The translations under genes were made by a program, and so were the position numbers. This document shows positions 49,839 through 60,855 of a stretch of DNA of 64,000 bases, piece by piece. This stretch comes from Shimazuella soli (GTDB taxonomy: Bacteria; Bacillota; Bacilli; Thermoactinomycetales; Thermoactinomycetaceae): the NCBI RefSeq assembly GCF_022511585.1, contig NZ_JAKWBN010000003.1, positions 1 to 64,000 on the forward strand. Direction: 5' to 3'. The notes beneath the pieces were generated by a model. The model was given only the letters and a program-made list of their open reading frames with translations, was not told the DNA's origin and searched no databases. The first letter of the stretch is position 1; each line of letters opens with the position of its first letter.

Positions 49839-49883
49839 TTGCATTTGTGCTAAGATTAGTTATTAGATGAAGAGGTGGATGTT

Positions 49884-51260
49884 GTGGAAAACGATACAAT
49901 TGCAGCCATTGCAACAGCAATGGGTGAGAGTAGCATTGCCATCATTCGAGTTAGTGGAACAGATGCAGTTACTCTTGTTGATCATATATACCAAGGAAAA
50001 AACAAGCTGAGTACAGTAGCAACTCATACTGTACATTACGGGCATATTATCGACCCTACTACAAAAGAGAAGATCGATGAAGTACTGGTGACAGTTATGT
50101 TGGCCCCTCGGACATTTACAAGGGAAAATGTAGTGGAAATTAGTTGCCATGGTGGTTTGGTTGCAGTGGAACAAACTTTAGGCCTTTTAATGTCCACAGG
50201 GATTCGCTTAGCTGAGCCTGGGGAATTTACGAAGCGTGCTTTTTTAAATGGGCGTATTGATTTATCTCAAGCAGAAGCTGTGATTGATCTTATTCGTGCA
50301 AAGACAGATAAAGCAGCTAAAATAGCAATCCGTCAATCGGAAGGGAAGTTATCTCATCATATCCGTGCCTTACGAAGTGAAATTGTGGAAACTCTTGCCC
50401 ACCTAGCTGTAAATGTCGATTATCCGGAATATGATGCAGATGTGTTGACAAGCCAATATGTCGTAGATCGTTGTATGTCCATTAAAAAGGATATCGATAA
50501 GTTATTAAGGACAGCAAAACAGGGGAAAATCTTACGAGAAGGTATTGCAACAGCGATTATTGGCCGTCCAAATGTAGGGAAATCTTCTCTGATGAATGCA
50601 TTGACTCAAGAAAATAAGGCTATTGTGACGGATATCCCTGGTACCACAAGGGATGTCATAGAAGAATATGTCAATGTACGCGGGATTCCTTTAAAATTAT
50701 TGGATACAGCAGGGATTAGGGAGACGGAAGACGTAGTAGAGCAAATCGGAGTAAAACGCTCCGAAGAGGCATTACAAAATGCAGATTTGGTTTTGCTCGT
50801 GTTAAATCATTCAGAAGCATTGCAAAAGGAAGATATGAGGCTGATCGAAAAAAGTAAAGCTTATCCTACTATTTTTGTTATCAATAAAACAGATTTGCCT
50901 AGACAGATTGATTACGAAGAAATAAAGAAATATATTGGCGATCGTCCTATGATTTCATTATCTGTCAAAGCAGAGCAAGGTTTAACCCAATTAGAAGAAA
51001 CGATCAAAACGATGTTTTTTTCAGGTCAAGTAGATATGAATGACCAAACCTATGTTAGTAACGCAAGACATATTAGGCTGTTAGAACAAGCAAAAGCAAG
51101 CATAATGGAAGTGATGAACGGGATTGAACTCGGTGTACCGCTCGATATGGCCGAAATCGATATGAAAAATGCTTGGCAGCTACTTGGTGAAGTCATTGGA
51201 GAGGCAGTTGCAGAAGATTTAATCGATCAGATTTTTTCCCAGTTTTGTCTAGGAAAATAG
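49884..51260 (+). CDS. mnmE: tRNA modification GTPase MnmE
   Basis: MnmE with MnmG puts the aminomethyl group on wobble U34 of several tRNAs. The N-terminal formyl-tetrahydrofolate-binding domain ([20 protein letters not shown]), helical domain and inserted G domain ([26 protein letters not shown]) are followed by the C-terminal FCLGK, whose cysteine is essential. GTG 49884 with GAGGTGG upstream aligns with family starts. Confidence 0.96.
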   Translation: MENDTIAAIATAMGESSIAIIRVSGTDAVTLVDHIYQGKNKLSTVATHTVHYGHIIDPTTKEKIDEVLVTVMLAPRTFTRENVVEISCHGGLVAVEQTLGLLMSTGIRLAEPGEFTKRAFLNGRIDLSQAEAVIDLIRAKTDKAAKIAIRQSEGKLSHHIRALRSEIVETLAHLAVNVDYPEYDADVLTSQYVVDRCMSIKKDIDKLLRTAKQGKILREGIATAIIGRPNVGKSSLMNALTQENKAIVTDIPGTTRDVIEEYVNVRGIPLKLLDTAGIRETEDVVEQIGVKRSEEALQNADLVLLVLNHSEALQKEDMRLIEKSKAYPTIFVINKTDLPRQIDYEEIKKYIGDRPMISLSVKAEQGLTQLEETIKTMFFSGQVDMNDQTYVSNARHIRLLEQAKASIMEVMNGIELGVPLDMAEIDMKNAWQLLGEVIGEAVAEDLIDQIFSQFCLGK

Positions 51261-51305
51261 GACAGTGGAAAAGTTAGAAATTTGAAAAGTGAGAGGTGTA
51301 AGAAC

Positions 51306-53183
51306 GTGAGTTATCATGCAAGTACTTACGATGTTGTTGTGATTGGGGCTGGTCATGCAGGTTGCGAAGCTGCACTGGCAGCTGCCCGAATGGGCTGCCA
51401 AACGCTGCTGCTTACTTTAAGTTTGGATACAATTGCTTACATGCCTTGTAACCCATCTATCGGGGGACCAGCAAAGGGACATGTGGTACGTGAACTGGAT
51501 GCACTTGGTGGGGAGATGGGTAAAAATATTGATAAAACCCATATTCAAATGCGTATGTTAAACACTGGGAAAGGGCCGGCCGTGTATGCACTCCGTGCTC
51601 AAGCAGATAAAGTTCTTTATCAAAGGGAAATGAAAAAAGTATTAGAAGAAGAGCCAAATCTTACTTTGCATCAAAACATGGTGGAGAAATTACTTATCCA
51701 AGATGGTGTATGTAAAGGAGTTATCACCCGTACTGGTGCAGAGTATCATGCTGAAACAGTGGTGTTGACAACCGGAACATATCTTCGTGGGAAAATTATT
51801 ATTGGTGATCTCCAATATGAAAGTGGACCAAATAACCAACAACCTTCAGTCAATTTGGCACTTCATTTGCAAGAACTAGGATTTAATATGGTTCGTTTTA
51901 AAACAGGAACTCCTCCACGTATCAATAGTCGTACGATTGATACGAGTAAAATGGAAATTCAACCGGGAGACGAAGAACCGAGGGCTTTTTCCTTCGAAAC
52001 AACAGAATATATCACAGATCAACTGCCATGTTGGTTAACTTATACGAATGAAAAAACACATCAATATATTCAAGACAATTTGCATCGAGCTCCTATGTAT
52101 TCTGGAAAAATAGAAGGTAGAGGTCCACGCTACTGCCCATCGATTGAAGATAAAATTGTCCGATTTGCAGATAAAAACCGCCATCAGATTTTTATTGAAC
52201 CAGAAGGCAGAGAAACACTAGAAATGTATGTCCAAGGCTTATCTACCAGCTTACCGGAAGATGTACAACAAGATATTTTGCGTACAATTGATGGATTAGA
52301 AAAAGCAGAAATGGTTCGTACTGGCTATGCGATTGAATATGACGCCATAGTACCTACTCAGTTGTGGCCAAGCCTGGAGACGAAACTAGTTCCTGGATTA
52401 TTTACTGCAGGACAAATCAATGGTACATCTGGTTATGAAGAAGCAGCAGCACAAGGTATTATGGCAGGAATTAATGCTGCAAGAAAGGTCCAAGGAAAAG
52501 AACCTGTCATTTTAGATCGTTCGGAAGCTTATATTGGTGTGTTGATTGATGATCTTGTGACAAAAGGCACCAATGAACCTTATCGTTTGTTAACTTCTAG
52601 AGCTGAATATCGTTTATTGCTTCGACATGATAATGCTGACCTGCGCTTGACAGATAAAGGGTATGATATTGGTTTAATTAAAGAGGAGCGTTATGGTCGA
52701 TTTGTCGCAAAGCGTGATGCTATTGAAAAGGAAATTGCTAGATTACGTAAAACAAAGTTGACGCCAAATGCAGAGGTACAAGCACAGTTAGCAGTGTTAG
52801 GTACATCGGAAATAAACAATGTAATGGAGTTAGCAAATCTCATCAAGCGTCCAGAGCTCTCTTATCAAGATATTATGAAACTGTCCCCACCACCAGAAAA
52901 ATTGAGTGAGGAAGTTATGGAGCAAGTGGAGATACAGTTAAAATATGAAGGTTACATTCAAAAGTCATTGCAACAGGTAGAAAAAATGAAACGAATGGAA
53001 GAGAAACGTATTCCACATTGGGTGGATTACACCAAAGTTTCTGGTCTTTCCTCTGAGTCCCGTGAAAAACTACAGCAGGTCCAACCAGTCTCATTGGGAC
53101 AGGCTTCTCGTATTTCTGGGGTAAATCCAGCTGATATTTCCATTCTGATGATTTATATTGAACAGGGCGGAAGAACGGCATGA
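51306..53183 (+). CDS. mnmG: tRNA uridine-5-carboxymethylaminomethyl synthesis enzyme MnmG
   Basis: The FAD-dependent partner of MnmE, 625 residues from GTG 51306 ([20 protein letters not shown]) with AGAGGTG upstream. FAD motif [17 protein letters not shown] and the family segment [17 protein letters not shown] are clear. The stop overlaps rsmG by 4 bp. A GGCCGGCC octamer lies inside (51574-51581). Confidence 0.96.
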   Translation: MSYHASTYDVVVIGAGHAGCEAALAAARMGCQTLLLTLSLDTIAYMPCNPSIGGPAKGHVVRELDALGGEMGKNIDKTHIQMRMLNTGKGPAVYALRAQADKVLYQREMKKVLEEEPNLTLHQNMVEKLLIQDGVCKGVITRTGAEYHAETVVLTTGTYLRGKIIIGDLQYESGPNNQQPSVNLALHLQELGFNMVRFKTGTPPRINSRTIDTSKMEIQPGDEEPRAFSFETTEYITDQLPCWLTYTNEKTHQYIQDNLHRAPMYSGKIEGRGPRYCPSIEDKIVRFADKNRHQIFIEPEGRETLEMYVQGLSTSLPEDVQQDILRTIDGLEKAEMVRTGYAIEYDAIVPTQLWPSLETKLVPGLFTAGQINGTSGYEEAAAQGIMAGINAARKVQGKEPVILDRSEAYIGVLIDDLVTKGTNEPYRLLTSRAEYRLLLRHDNADLRLTDKGYDIGLIKEERYGRFVAKRDAIEKEIARLRKTKLTPNAEVQAQLAVLGTSEINNVMELANLIKRPELSYQDIMKLSPPPEKLSEEVMEQVEIQLKYEGYIQKSLQQVEKMKRMEEKRIPHWVDYTKVSGLSSESREKLQQVQPVSLGQASRISGVNPADISILMIYIEQGGRTA

Positions 53184-53890
53184 GGAGCTACTTGCAAAAT
53201 GCTTATGAGTTAAATGATACACAATTGGAGCAGTTTGAAACATACTACCGTTTACTGGTGGAAAAAAACAAAGTAATGAATCTTACTGCTATTACAGACA
53301 GGCAAGAAGTAGATATAAAACATTTTTTTGATTCCCTCACTATTTCCCGGGTAATAAATTTCCATGAAGTGAATAACGTTATGGATGTTGGTACAGGAGC
53401 TGGTTTCCCGGGAATCCCACTTAAAATTGCGTTTCCGCATTTACATGTGACGCTTTTAGATTCGCTGCAAAAACGTATTTTCTTTTTACAGGAAGTTGGA
53501 GAAGCATTAGGTTTGGATAAAGTAGAATATATTCATGGTAGAGCAGAAGATATAGCTAAGGATCATTACTACAGGGAACGTTATGATGTAGTAACTTCCC
53601 GAGCAGTGGCAAGATTGAATATTTTAGCAGAGTATTGCTTACCTTTTACAAGTGTAGGTGGGACATTCGTTGCAATGAAAGCAGGAGAAGTGGAGCAGGA
53701 AGTAGCGAATGCAAAGCAAGCTCTTGCCTTGTTAGGAAAAGTGTCACAGGAAATTTACCCTTTAAATCTCCCTGAGGAAATGGGGGAGAGGAAATTAGTA
53801 ATACTGACAAAAAAACAATCAACGCCCAAAAAATACCCCAGAAATGCTGGGACAATAAAAAAGTCCCCTCTTGGAGGAAACAAAACTTGA
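53180..53890 (+). CDS. rsmG: 16S rRNA (guanine-N7)-methyltransferase RsmG
   Basis: RsmG methylates G527 of 16S rRNA; loss gives low-level streptomycin resistance. The SAM site [18 protein letters not shown] and [13 protein letters not shown] are visible. The 236-residue protein has a basic tail. Translation is coupled to mnmG (ATGA). Two Noc-site-like sequences lie in the gene. Confidence 0.95.
   Translation: MRSYLQNAYELNDTQLEQFETYYRLLVEKNKVMNLTAITDRQEVDIKHFFDSLTISRVINFHEVNNVMDVGTGAGFPGIPLKIAFPHLHVTLLDSLQKRIFFLQEVGEALGLDKVEYIHGRAEDIAKDHYYRERYDVVTSRAVARLNILAEYCLPFTSVGGTFVAMKAGEVEQEVANAKQALALLGKVSQEIYPLNLPEEMGERKLVILTKKQSTPKKYPRNAGTIKKSPLGGNKT
53342..53355. promoter_or_regulatory. Probable Noc-binding site in rsmG
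   Basis: ATTTCCCGGGTAAT has one mismatch to ATTTCCCGGGAAAT. A second core palindrome TTTCCCGGGAA lies at 53404-53414. Confidence 0.55.
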
Positions 53891-53920
53891 TCTCTAAATA
53901 AGGAGGTCAAGTTTTTTAGT
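53883..53920 (+). terminator. Terminator of the mnmE-mnmG-rsmG unit
   Basis: AACTTGA-TCTC pairs with GAGG-TCAAGTT, followed by TTTT. The stretch 53921-54047 holds no gene. Confidence 0.75.
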
Positions 53921-54047
53921 TAGGGGATGGGGATTATTTGAAGAGTATGCTCTTTATGAATCGATCTGATGCCTATAGATTCGACACCTTAATACAAGAC
54001 TAATGAAATTAAAAATCCCCCATGAAGGGGGAAAAGAAGGATAAGTT

Positions 54048-55865
54048 TTACCCTAAATTATTGATTAAGTTATGAAGGCCGCGAAGGGCGATCTTACGCT
54101 TTTCGATTTTATCCATTTCTTGTCTTTTCCGATCATTGCTATTAGAAAATGACGGGAAAAAGTCTTCAAAGCTATTATAACCATATGGTTCTTCAAATTC
54201 GATATTATCGATTTTGAGATTGTCTGATGTTGTTTCTATTGTATCGGCATTTGTCTCTTCTTCCTCAGAAGGGATAACATTAGCCGAAGGGTCAGATTTG
54301 GTAGTCTTGATGGATTCATCCTCTATATCAGGTTGTATGAGAGACTCCTGTATGAGGGACGAAAATGACTTTTCAGGTTTAGATGTTGAACTTGGTTGTA
54401 CAATTGGATTTGGAATTGCAGACTCTAATGATGAGAAAAGTCGACTCTTTTTATTTCTACGGCGTGAAGAAAATGGTTCCAATGGGAATACATCAGGCTT
54501 TTTTGTTTGTTCTTCATCAGTTTGGTCGTTTGCTAGTTTTTCTTGATTGACTTCTTTAACGATCGGATTAGATGTCGTTTCTTGGTGTAACTTATGGAAA
54601 GAAAACTTTTTTCTTAACCGTATATCTCGATTCAAGACAAGAGTATGAGCGCTAGTCTTGTCTGTTTCATCGATAGAATCTTCATTTTCATCTTCCGATT
54701 GGATTTCTGTTGCTTCTGTTATTACTTCTTCTTTTTTCTCTGTCTTTTCTTCAGGGATAGAGCTTGATTCTTCTAAATGAGATTGCAATAGAAGTTCATC
54801 CATATCAGGTAACTTATTTTGTTTCATCAATGGAGTTTGAGCAAGTTGTTCTGCTATTTCTTGTTCGTTTTGTTCATCTTGATCCATACTGTTATCAGAT
54901 GAATTTGTTTTAGATAGTTCTATGTTTTCTTGTTCTAAGTTTGTAGTCTGATTAATGGGTGGCGGACCATGAAAGATGAAATTATTTTTGTCATCGAAAA
55001 AGTTTGGCTTGGGAACGATATGTGATTCGGATTCTATTTCCATATTGTCCGTTGTTTGTTCATCTTGGTTTGTTTCCAGCTCATTTTGGTTTTCCTGTTT
55101 TTCTTCTATTTGTTCTTCTTCCTCTATTCGGATTGGATTAAACAGATGATAAGAAGAGATCATAGAGCTTGATAAACCATTTTTTTCATTCCGCTGAAGT
55201 CCTGGATATTTGTTACGACGAATTCCTAGCATACGATTATCAATGAGGGAACTCTCTTTGGCTAAGGGAGTGATGATTGGGAATGAGAATGTTTTATCTT
55301 CTTCCTCAAGGATTTCTTGTTCATCGATAGATTCTTCCTCTGATATATCGTGATTTTCTTCTATCTCTTCTTCTAATTCTTCAGATGTTGGAGATGAAGT
55401 TTCTGTTGGTTCCTCTACTTTTTCTTTTGTCTCTTCCGAATCAACATCAGCAAAAGTAAATGCAACCTTTTCTGCTTCCACCTCATCTTGAAGAACAATT
55501 TCATTTTCAGTATTGTCTTCAGATGTGATATGTAAATCCATTTCTATGACTTCTTCTTCTTGGTTGTTCATTTGCTCTTCGATTGTTTCAGAATCATACA
55601 TTTGTACGATAGGTTGTAAAAGATATGTTGTGGTGTTTTGAAAAGAAGTTTGCATCTGATGTTGTTGAATCTGTAGGTGAGTAATTGTTTCATTTGATTC
55701 TGTTGTATGAACTCTTTTTTGAGCCATCATAGTTATCATCATTTGGGGATCTATGGGGATGTAAAGAACTCGCTTACCTTCTTTTTTTAGAGTCTCTACT
55801 GTCTCTTTTGATTTATCATCAAATCCCAATACAACAGTGTCAAATTCATGATCTTGTAAATTCAT
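54048..55865 (-). CDS. Large acidic low-complexity protein next to the actin-like gene
   Basis: A 605-residue protein that I do not recognise. About 90 residues at the start look folded (FDTVVLGFDDKSKETVETLK, then VLYIPIDPQMM). The next 430 are very rich in Glu, Asp, Ser, Thr and Asn and probably disordered. The last 55 are conserved-looking: IEFEEPYGYNSFEDFFPSF and a basic helix KRKIALRGLHNLINNLG. AAAGGAGG precedes the ATG. It lies 185 bp downstream of the actin gene on the same strand, so it may be the actin's adaptor, nucleator or membrane linker (inference). Confidence 0.75.
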   Translation of the reverse strand: MNLQDHEFDTVVLGFDDKSKETVETLKKEGKRVLYIPIDPQMMITMMAQKRVHTTESNETITHLQIQQHQMQTSFQNTTTYLLQPIVQMYDSETIEEQMNNQEEEVIEMDLHITSEDNTENEIVLQDEVEAEKVAFTFADVDSEETKEKVEEPTETSSPTSEELEEEIEENHDISEEESIDEQEILEEEDKTFSFPIITPLAKESSLIDNRMLGIRRNKYPGLQRNEKNGLSSSMISSYHLFNPIRIEEEEQIEEKQENQNELETNQDEQTTDNMEIESESHIVPKPNFFDDKNNFIFHGPPPINQTTNLEQENIELSKTNSSDNSMDQDEQNEQEIAEQLAQTPLMKQNKLPDMDELLLQSHLEESSSIPEEKTEKKEEVITEATEIQSEDENEDSIDETDKTSAHTLVLNRDIRLRKKFSFHKLHQETTSNPIVKEVNQEKLANDQTDEEQTKKPDVFPLEPFSSRRRNKKSRLFSSLESAIPNPIVQPSSTSKPEKSFSSLIQESLIQPDIEDESIKTTKSDPSANVIPSEEEETNADTIETTSDNLKIDNIEFEEPYGYNSFEDFFPSFSNSNDRKRQEMDKIEKRKIALRGLHNLINNLG

Positions 55866-55989
55866 CTCGTAATCCCTCCTTTTTTAGCTATAAATAGATC
55901 GCCCATTTCTTCCATCCTATTATCTCTTTTTTTTCGACATAAGGCTAGTTCCAATTTCGTTTGGTTCATGCCTGTTTCATTAAAAATAC

Positions 55990-56016
55990 AGCAGAATCCC
56001 CCAATATCTTGGGGGA
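55990..56016. terminator. Hairpin between the actin-like gene and the acidic-protein gene
   Basis: GAATCCCCCAA pairs with TTGGGGGATTC around TATC. No long T-run follows, so it may attenuate rather than end transcription into the acidic-protein gene. Confidence 0.55.
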
Positions 56017-56050
56017 TTCAAAGGATAGAAGTTGTATTTATACTACTCTT

Positions 56051-57250
56051 CTATTTTTTCATTTTTTGTGGCTGATTTTGTTGTTTCTTATTCATTGCTT
56101 CACTAAGTGCATCTGGTACAGTGAATTCTTGTTGTATAGTCGCAGCAGCTTCAAGCAGGTCTTTGACAGGTACTGCTTTGGATTTGGATTGGGAAAATTT
56201 GCACAGCCCAAATCCATTTGCAAACTGAGCTTCGATCCCATAATCTTCAGCGAATATGAGTTTATCACCAAAACGTTCCCGGTAAAATGGTTTAAATGGA
56301 ATGGATGCTCCACCAGTCAAAATTATATAGGTGATATCATCACCAAAGTCTAGACGTTGCCAAACTTCTTCTACTAGGTTAGAACCTACTTCACGAACAC
56401 ATTCTTGGACGATTGCGCTTACATCATGAGTTTTTCCTTTAAAGCTAATTTCCCCAGAATTCACAATTCGAGGTAAACTCCAAATAGGATATTCTTTTCC
56501 GTTATTTTCAGCATCTGCATTACGGGTGAAATCCAATAATCTTTTAGAAAGTAAATTATACACGTTTAACATAGCATGACGTGAGGTGAAACTTTGGCGT
56601 TTAATGATGGTTTCCCCATGAAGTGTCTCAATATCAGAAGTACCAAATCCTAGATCATTAATGCTTACTTTTTGGATAAAAAGATCTTCATTTAACAGTT
56701 TTCCATCCCGGTCTAGAGCGATGTGGAACAAAGTAGCCATTGGTTGGCTGATGACAAATAAGTTTTCTTTTTTAATTTCAAATTCAATTTTACGATAGGG
56801 AAGGTTTCCTTGTTTTACCTCGAAAGTATGTTTACCAATTAGACGTCTTTTCAGTTCGTCTTTGTAATCAATATAACTATCTGTTGGTAGAGCTACAGAT
56901 ACTACTGGTTCGTTGTTCCCTTGCAGCATCAAACCTGTACTTACACGGAACATAATGAGATATTCTTGTTCACGGAACCAAGTTGGGCTAAACAAACGAC
57001 GTTTGTGTGAATCAAATAATTCATCGTCACCAGACTGTTCTACTGCTAATTTTCCGCAAAACCATTCCCGATCTCCATCTGCTTCCCGGTACATAATGTT
57101 ATGTGGATCATTGTTGTAAGTGATTTCACCTACACGATTTGGAACAACCATATTGCGGATAAACATTTTATAGAATTTACCATTAGCACGGCTTACTACC
57201 TTCGTACCATAGTAACCCTGGTCGTTACCTATGTAGACTGGTGTACTCAT
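56051..57250 (-). CDS. ParM/Alp-type actin-like ATPase
   Basis: A bacterial actin homologue of 399 residues. Phosphate loop 1 is YIGNDQGYYGTKVV, phosphate loop 2 is INDLGFGTSDIETLHG, and the adenosine motif is IILTGGASIPFKP. It is closer to plasmid-segregation actins (ParM, Alp) than to MreB or FtsA. ATG 57250 follows AGGAGG; the longer frame is spurious. The tail is Gln/Lys-rich. It is chromosomal, lies between rsmG and noc, runs against the fork, and shares its upstream region with a parS site. Confidence 0.85.
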   Translation of the reverse strand: MSTPVYIGNDQGYYGTKVVSRANGKFYKMFIRNMVVPNRVGEITYNNDPHNIMYREADGDREWFCGKLAVEQSGDDELFDSHKRRLFSPTWFREQEYLIMFRVSTGLMLQGNNEPVVSVALPTDSYIDYKDELKRRLIGKHTFEVKQGNLPYRKIEFEIKKENLFVISQPMATLFHIALDRDGKLLNEDLFIQKVSINDLGFGTSDIETLHGETIIKRQSFTSRHAMLNVYNLLSKRLLDFTRNADAENNGKEYPIWSLPRIVNSGEISFKGKTHDVSAIVQECVREVGSNLVEEVWQRLDFGDDITYIILTGGASIPFKPFYRERFGDKLIFAEDYGIEAQFANGFGLCKFSQSKSKAVPVKDLLEAAATIQQEFTVPDALSEAMNKKQQNQPQKMKK

Positions 57251-57612
57251 TATTTGGTTTCCTCCTAAGTCAATCACGTAGTTTTCTATCTTCCCTCTCA
57301 ACGATTCTACCAATTACAAGTAATAGGATCAAGGACTTTCTCATGGAAAGCAATGACTGATAAAAGGACAATCTAAATCTTTTTAAATACAAACATGTTT
57401 ATAGGTAATAATTAGGGAACACAAAAAATGTTTCACGTGGAACACCCAATTTTTAACTTATTTAGCAGGTAGTAGAGAAAGTATAGCGAAACTATAAAGA
57501 ATAAGGGCAGATTTTTGTGTATACATCGTTAGGATTGAAAATTTTAGGGATAGGATAATAGGAATTACACACATTCTGCTTTCAGAATACGATGAACAGG
57601 CGGTGGAAAGGT
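57251..57612. other. Divergent regulatory region of the actin-like gene and noc
   Basis: It holds the parS site at 57429 and AT-rich sequence on both sides. I cannot assign the two promoters with confidence. No small gene is seen. Confidence 0.5.
57429..57444. promoter_or_regulatory. parS: parS site (ParB/Noc family loading site)
   Basis: TGTTTCACGTGGAACA, a 16-bp palindromic parS with one change from the perfect TGTTTCACGTGAAACA. It lies between the actin-like gene and noc. Confidence 0.92.
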
Positions 57613-58437
57613 ATGAAAGAACCGTTTAGTCGGTTATTTGGCTTAGCAGAGAAACAACAAATCGAGCAAGTAAAACAAATTCCTGTGAGCCTCATCAAAC
57701 CTAGTCCTTATCAACCACGAGCAATTTTCTTAGATGATCGGCTAGAAGAATTGTGTCAGACAATCCGGCTCCACGGAGTTATTCAGCCTGTAGTAGTTCG
57801 CCAAAGAGGCAAACATTATGAATTAATAGCGGGAGAACGACGGTTAAGAGCAGTTAAGAAATTAAATTTTCCTACTATTCCTGCCATTATACGAGAACTT
57901 AGTGATTCTCAAGCAGCTTCGGCTGCACTGATAGAAAATTTACAGCGAGAAGGCCTTACATCAATAGAGGAAGCGAAAGCCTTAGAGCAATTATTAGAAG
58001 TGCATCATTTGACACAAGAAGGATTAGCTCAAAGGCTGGGGAAAAGCCAATCCACTATTGCGAACAAACTAAGGTTATTACAGCTGCCGCCATTTGTGCA
58101 AGAAGCATTGCTAGATCGATCGATTACAGAAAGGCATGCTCGTGCTCTTTTAGCTTTAAAAGATGAGGAAAAACAACACAAATGTTTACTTGAAATAATT
58201 GAAAAAGAGCTAAATGTAAAACAGACAGAAGAAAGAGTTAAAAAATTATTGGAGACAAAAGAACCTTCAAAGAGAACTGCTAAACCATATTCACGGGATT
58301 TTCGTTTAGCTGTTAATACAATCCGACAATCTTTGGATATGATTAAGCAGACAGGAATGGATGTCATTGCTTCTGAAGAAGAGTCTGATCAGTTTTACGA
58401 ATTGAAGATTCGTATTCCAAAAGCTACAAGGGATTGA
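57613..58437 (+). CDS. noc: Nucleoid occlusion protein Noc
   Basis: A ParB paralogue of about 274 residues that keeps FtsZ off the nucleoid. ATG 57613 gives the amphipathic membrane-targeting start [16 protein letters not shown], close to B. subtilis Noc (MKHSFSRFFGL). The CTP-binding region has [19 protein letters not shown] and ENLQREGL. The DNA-recognition helix follows in [20 protein letters not shown]. The membrane-like start distinguishes it from Spo0J. Confidence 0.93.
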   Translation: MKEPFSRLFGLAEKQQIEQVKQIPVSLIKPSPYQPRAIFLDDRLEELCQTIRLHGVIQPVVVRQRGKHYELIAGERRLRAVKKLNFPTIPAIIRELSDSQAASAALIENLQREGLTSIEEAKALEQLLEVHHLTQEGLAQRLGKSQSTIANKLRLLQLPPFVQEALLDRSITERHARALLALKDEEKQHKCLLEIIEKELNVKQTEERVKKLLETKEPSKRTAKPYSRDFRLAVNTIRQSLDMIKQTGMDVIASEEESDQFYELKIRIPKATRD

Positions 58438-58500
58438 TTGGCAAAATGATTTTCCTATAGAATGATAGAGAAAAATGTTAAAAAGTGAGTAGGTGACATC

Positions 58501-58545
58501 GTGGGAAGAGTAATTGCAATAGCAAATCAAAAGGGAGGCGTCGGC
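58501..58545 (+). CDS. soj: ParA/Soj, exon 1 (gene split by a group II intron)
   Basis: Fifteen codons, MGRVIAIANQKGGVG, the start of the chromosome-partition ATPase Soj. AGGTG precedes the GTG start. The frame stops making sense exactly at 58546, where GTGCG opens a group II intron. The break falls within the deviant Walker A motif KGGVG|KTT, between Gly15 and the catalytic Lys16. Joined to 61059-61775 it gives a 253-residue protein. Confidence 0.95.
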
Positions 58546-59106
58546 GTGCGTCCGTAAGGGTTTGTGAGTATTGCCCTAAAGAGGGCTCAAGATTAGAGAG
58601 AAATCTTGATGGTCAACTGACTAACCTGAAATGGAAACATTGAAAGGGAACATAGCATGTCAGTAAAGCATATGATTTGCGAAATTAGCTAGCAGATTGA
58701 TGTGCGAGACCAATGGAGTGATATGGTCAAAGCTAAACTGCTTTAAACCCAGTTTCTTGGCTCTAACCCGCCGAGGTGTACGAAGGCTAATCGAAACGTA
58801 CACGGGAGAACGTTATAGGAACATTTTCCGACGGTTCCTATACTCTCTACGAATTCCCCAGCGTATCAGAGATACGTAAAAGAAACGAACGGGAACCTAA
58901 GTCGCTCTCTATGTATTCACAATATCTAAACGGAGATAGCCTAAGATGGAATGCTCCGCAGGAGCTATGAGTGAAGGGGAAACCTTAAAGAACTCTGAAT
59001 ATCCATTAAGGCTACGGAGCCTTCATAGTAGTCCGAGGTGGGGAAAACCTACTACATGGCGAAGGAAGGCAGGTTGTCCGAATGGTAATTTACGGAGGTA
59101 TGCGAA

Positions 59107-60855
59107 ATGCAAACAGCCGAGGTAATTTTATCATTACTAGGTCAGAAGGCAAAAAACGATGAGAATTTCGTCTTTCAAAGACTATACCGTCATTTGTTTA
59201 ATCCAGACATGTATTTAAGTGCTTATGCGAAAATCTACTCAAAAGAAGGTAATATGACCGCTGGTGTAGATGGAAAAACCATCGATGGATTTAATGTAGA
59301 GATAGTGAATCGGATTATCGAAAAGATGAAAAAAGAGACCTACTATCCGAATCCGGTCTTGAGGAAGCATATCCCAAAGAAAAGTGGCGGTCAAAGACCT
59401 CTAGGCATACCTAGTTTTGAGGATAAATTGGTACAGGAAGTCCTAAGACTCATCCTTGAAGCGATCTATGAACCAAAATTTTTGGACACTTCACACGGTT
59501 TCCGACCTAAAAGAAGTTGCCATACTGCCCTTCACACCATTAAAAGTACCTGCAAAGGGTCGAATTGGGTGATCGAGGGTGACATCAAAAGTTTCTTTGA
59601 CAACATTGACCATGAAGTATTACTTTGTTTACTGTCAAAGAAGATTGATGATGGTAGAATGATTGAGCTTATTCGTAGGTTTCTCAGAGCTGGATATTTG
59701 GAGTTTAAGCAAAAACACCCTACATTCTCAGGAACACCGCAAGGTGGAATCATCAGTCCAATTCTATCGAATGTCTATCTTCATGAATTAGATCAGTTTA
59801 TGAAGGAGATATGTGAGAAATACTCTACAGACACAGTGAGAAAACGTAATAAAGAGTACATGAGTTGGAATTCCAAAAGGCACCAAGCACAGAAGAAGGG
59901 CGATGTTGAAATAGCTAAGATAGCATTAGAACATATGAGGAAACTACCTGCACAAGATCCATTGGATCAGGATTACATCAAAGTGAAATATGTAAGATAT
60001 GCAGATGATTTTCTAGTTCTTATCATAGGTTCAAAGGCTCTGGCAAACGAAATCAGGGATCAAACAAGAGACTTCCTAGCTCAACAACTTAAGTTAGAGC
60101 TAAACATGGACAAGACTCTTATCACCAACTTATCGAATGACAGAGTGAAGTTCCTTGGTTACGAAATCGCTAAAACAAAAGAGGATACCAAACTGACGGA
60201 GAATACTTTAGGTGTGAAAAAGAGAGCAGCAAATGAAACGATCCAACTCCTTGTTCCTAGTGAAGTGATCCGAGAAAAGCTTAAACCTTTTGTTCAAAAT
60301 GGGAAGTCAGTACATCATAATGCGAGAATTAATCTACCAATTCTAGATATGATTGCTCAGTATAATGCCGAGATTAAAGGACTCTACAATTACTACTGTT
60401 TAGCAACAGACGTAAGCACAAAAATAGGTAAGCTTAAGTATTACCACTACTACAGTCTGGTTAAGACCATTGCTCGAAAAGAGAAATGCTCTGTTAAAAA
60501 AGTTATTGATAAATACGGTATAGACGTAAAGCTAAAGAATGGGACTGGAACAAGAAAATTGGTAGGTATGAAATATATGACTAAAACCGAAGGTGAAAAA
60601 GTCATAACTTATTTCAACCAATCCATCAAGAAAGTAAACTCTCCTAAAGCAGAGGATGTGGACACTCAAAAGTTCAATATCCTAGGGCGAAGCCAAATTT
60701 TTGATAGACTTAATGCAAAAGAATGCGAGCTTTGTGGCTTAAAAAGCGAAGAGAGAGAATTTGGAGATCCATCACATTCGAAAGCTGAAAGATATAAAAA
60801 AGAAGTACACCAAGCGAGGGAAACAGATTCCTCAATGGGTGCTATCTATGAGTAG
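59107..60855 (+). CDS. ltrA: Group II intron reverse transcriptase/maturase
   Basis: A 582-residue intron-encoded protein. The reverse transcriptase domains span about 60-340, with GFRPKRSCHTAL, FSGTPQGGIISPILSNVYL and the active site YADD at 298-301. The maturase (X) domain follows to about 480. A zinc/HNH region starts with CELCG near 540 but is interrupted: after EREF the frame changes and ends in unrelated residues. Splicing and reverse transcription should remain possible. GGAGG precedes the ATG. Confidence 0.93.
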   Translation: MQTAEVILSLLGQKAKNDENFVFQRLYRHLFNPDMYLSAYAKIYSKEGNMTAGVDGKTIDGFNVEIVNRIIEKMKKETYYPNPVLRKHIPKKSGGQRPLGIPSFEDKLVQEVLRLILEAIYEPKFLDTSHGFRPKRSCHTALHTIKSTCKGSNWVIEGDIKSFFDNIDHEVLLCLLSKKIDDGRMIELIRRFLRAGYLEFKQKHPTFSGTPQGGIISPILSNVYLHELDQFMKEICEKYSTDTVRKRNKEYMSWNSKRHQAQKKGDVEIAKIALEHMRKLPAQDPLDQDYIKVKYVRYADDFLVLIIGSKALANEIRDQTRDFLAQQLKLELNMDKTLITNLSNDRVKFLGYEIAKTKEDTKLTENTLGVKKRAANETIQLLVPSEVIREKLKPFVQNGKSVHHNARINLPILDMIAQYNAEIKGLYNYYCLATDVSTKIGKLKYYHYYSLVKTIARKEKCSVKKVIDKYGIDVKLKNGTGTRKLVGMKYMTKTEGEKVITYFNQSIKKVNSPKAEDVDTQKFNILGRSQIFDRLNAKECELCGLKSEEREFGDPSHSKAERYKKEVHQARETDSSMGAIYE

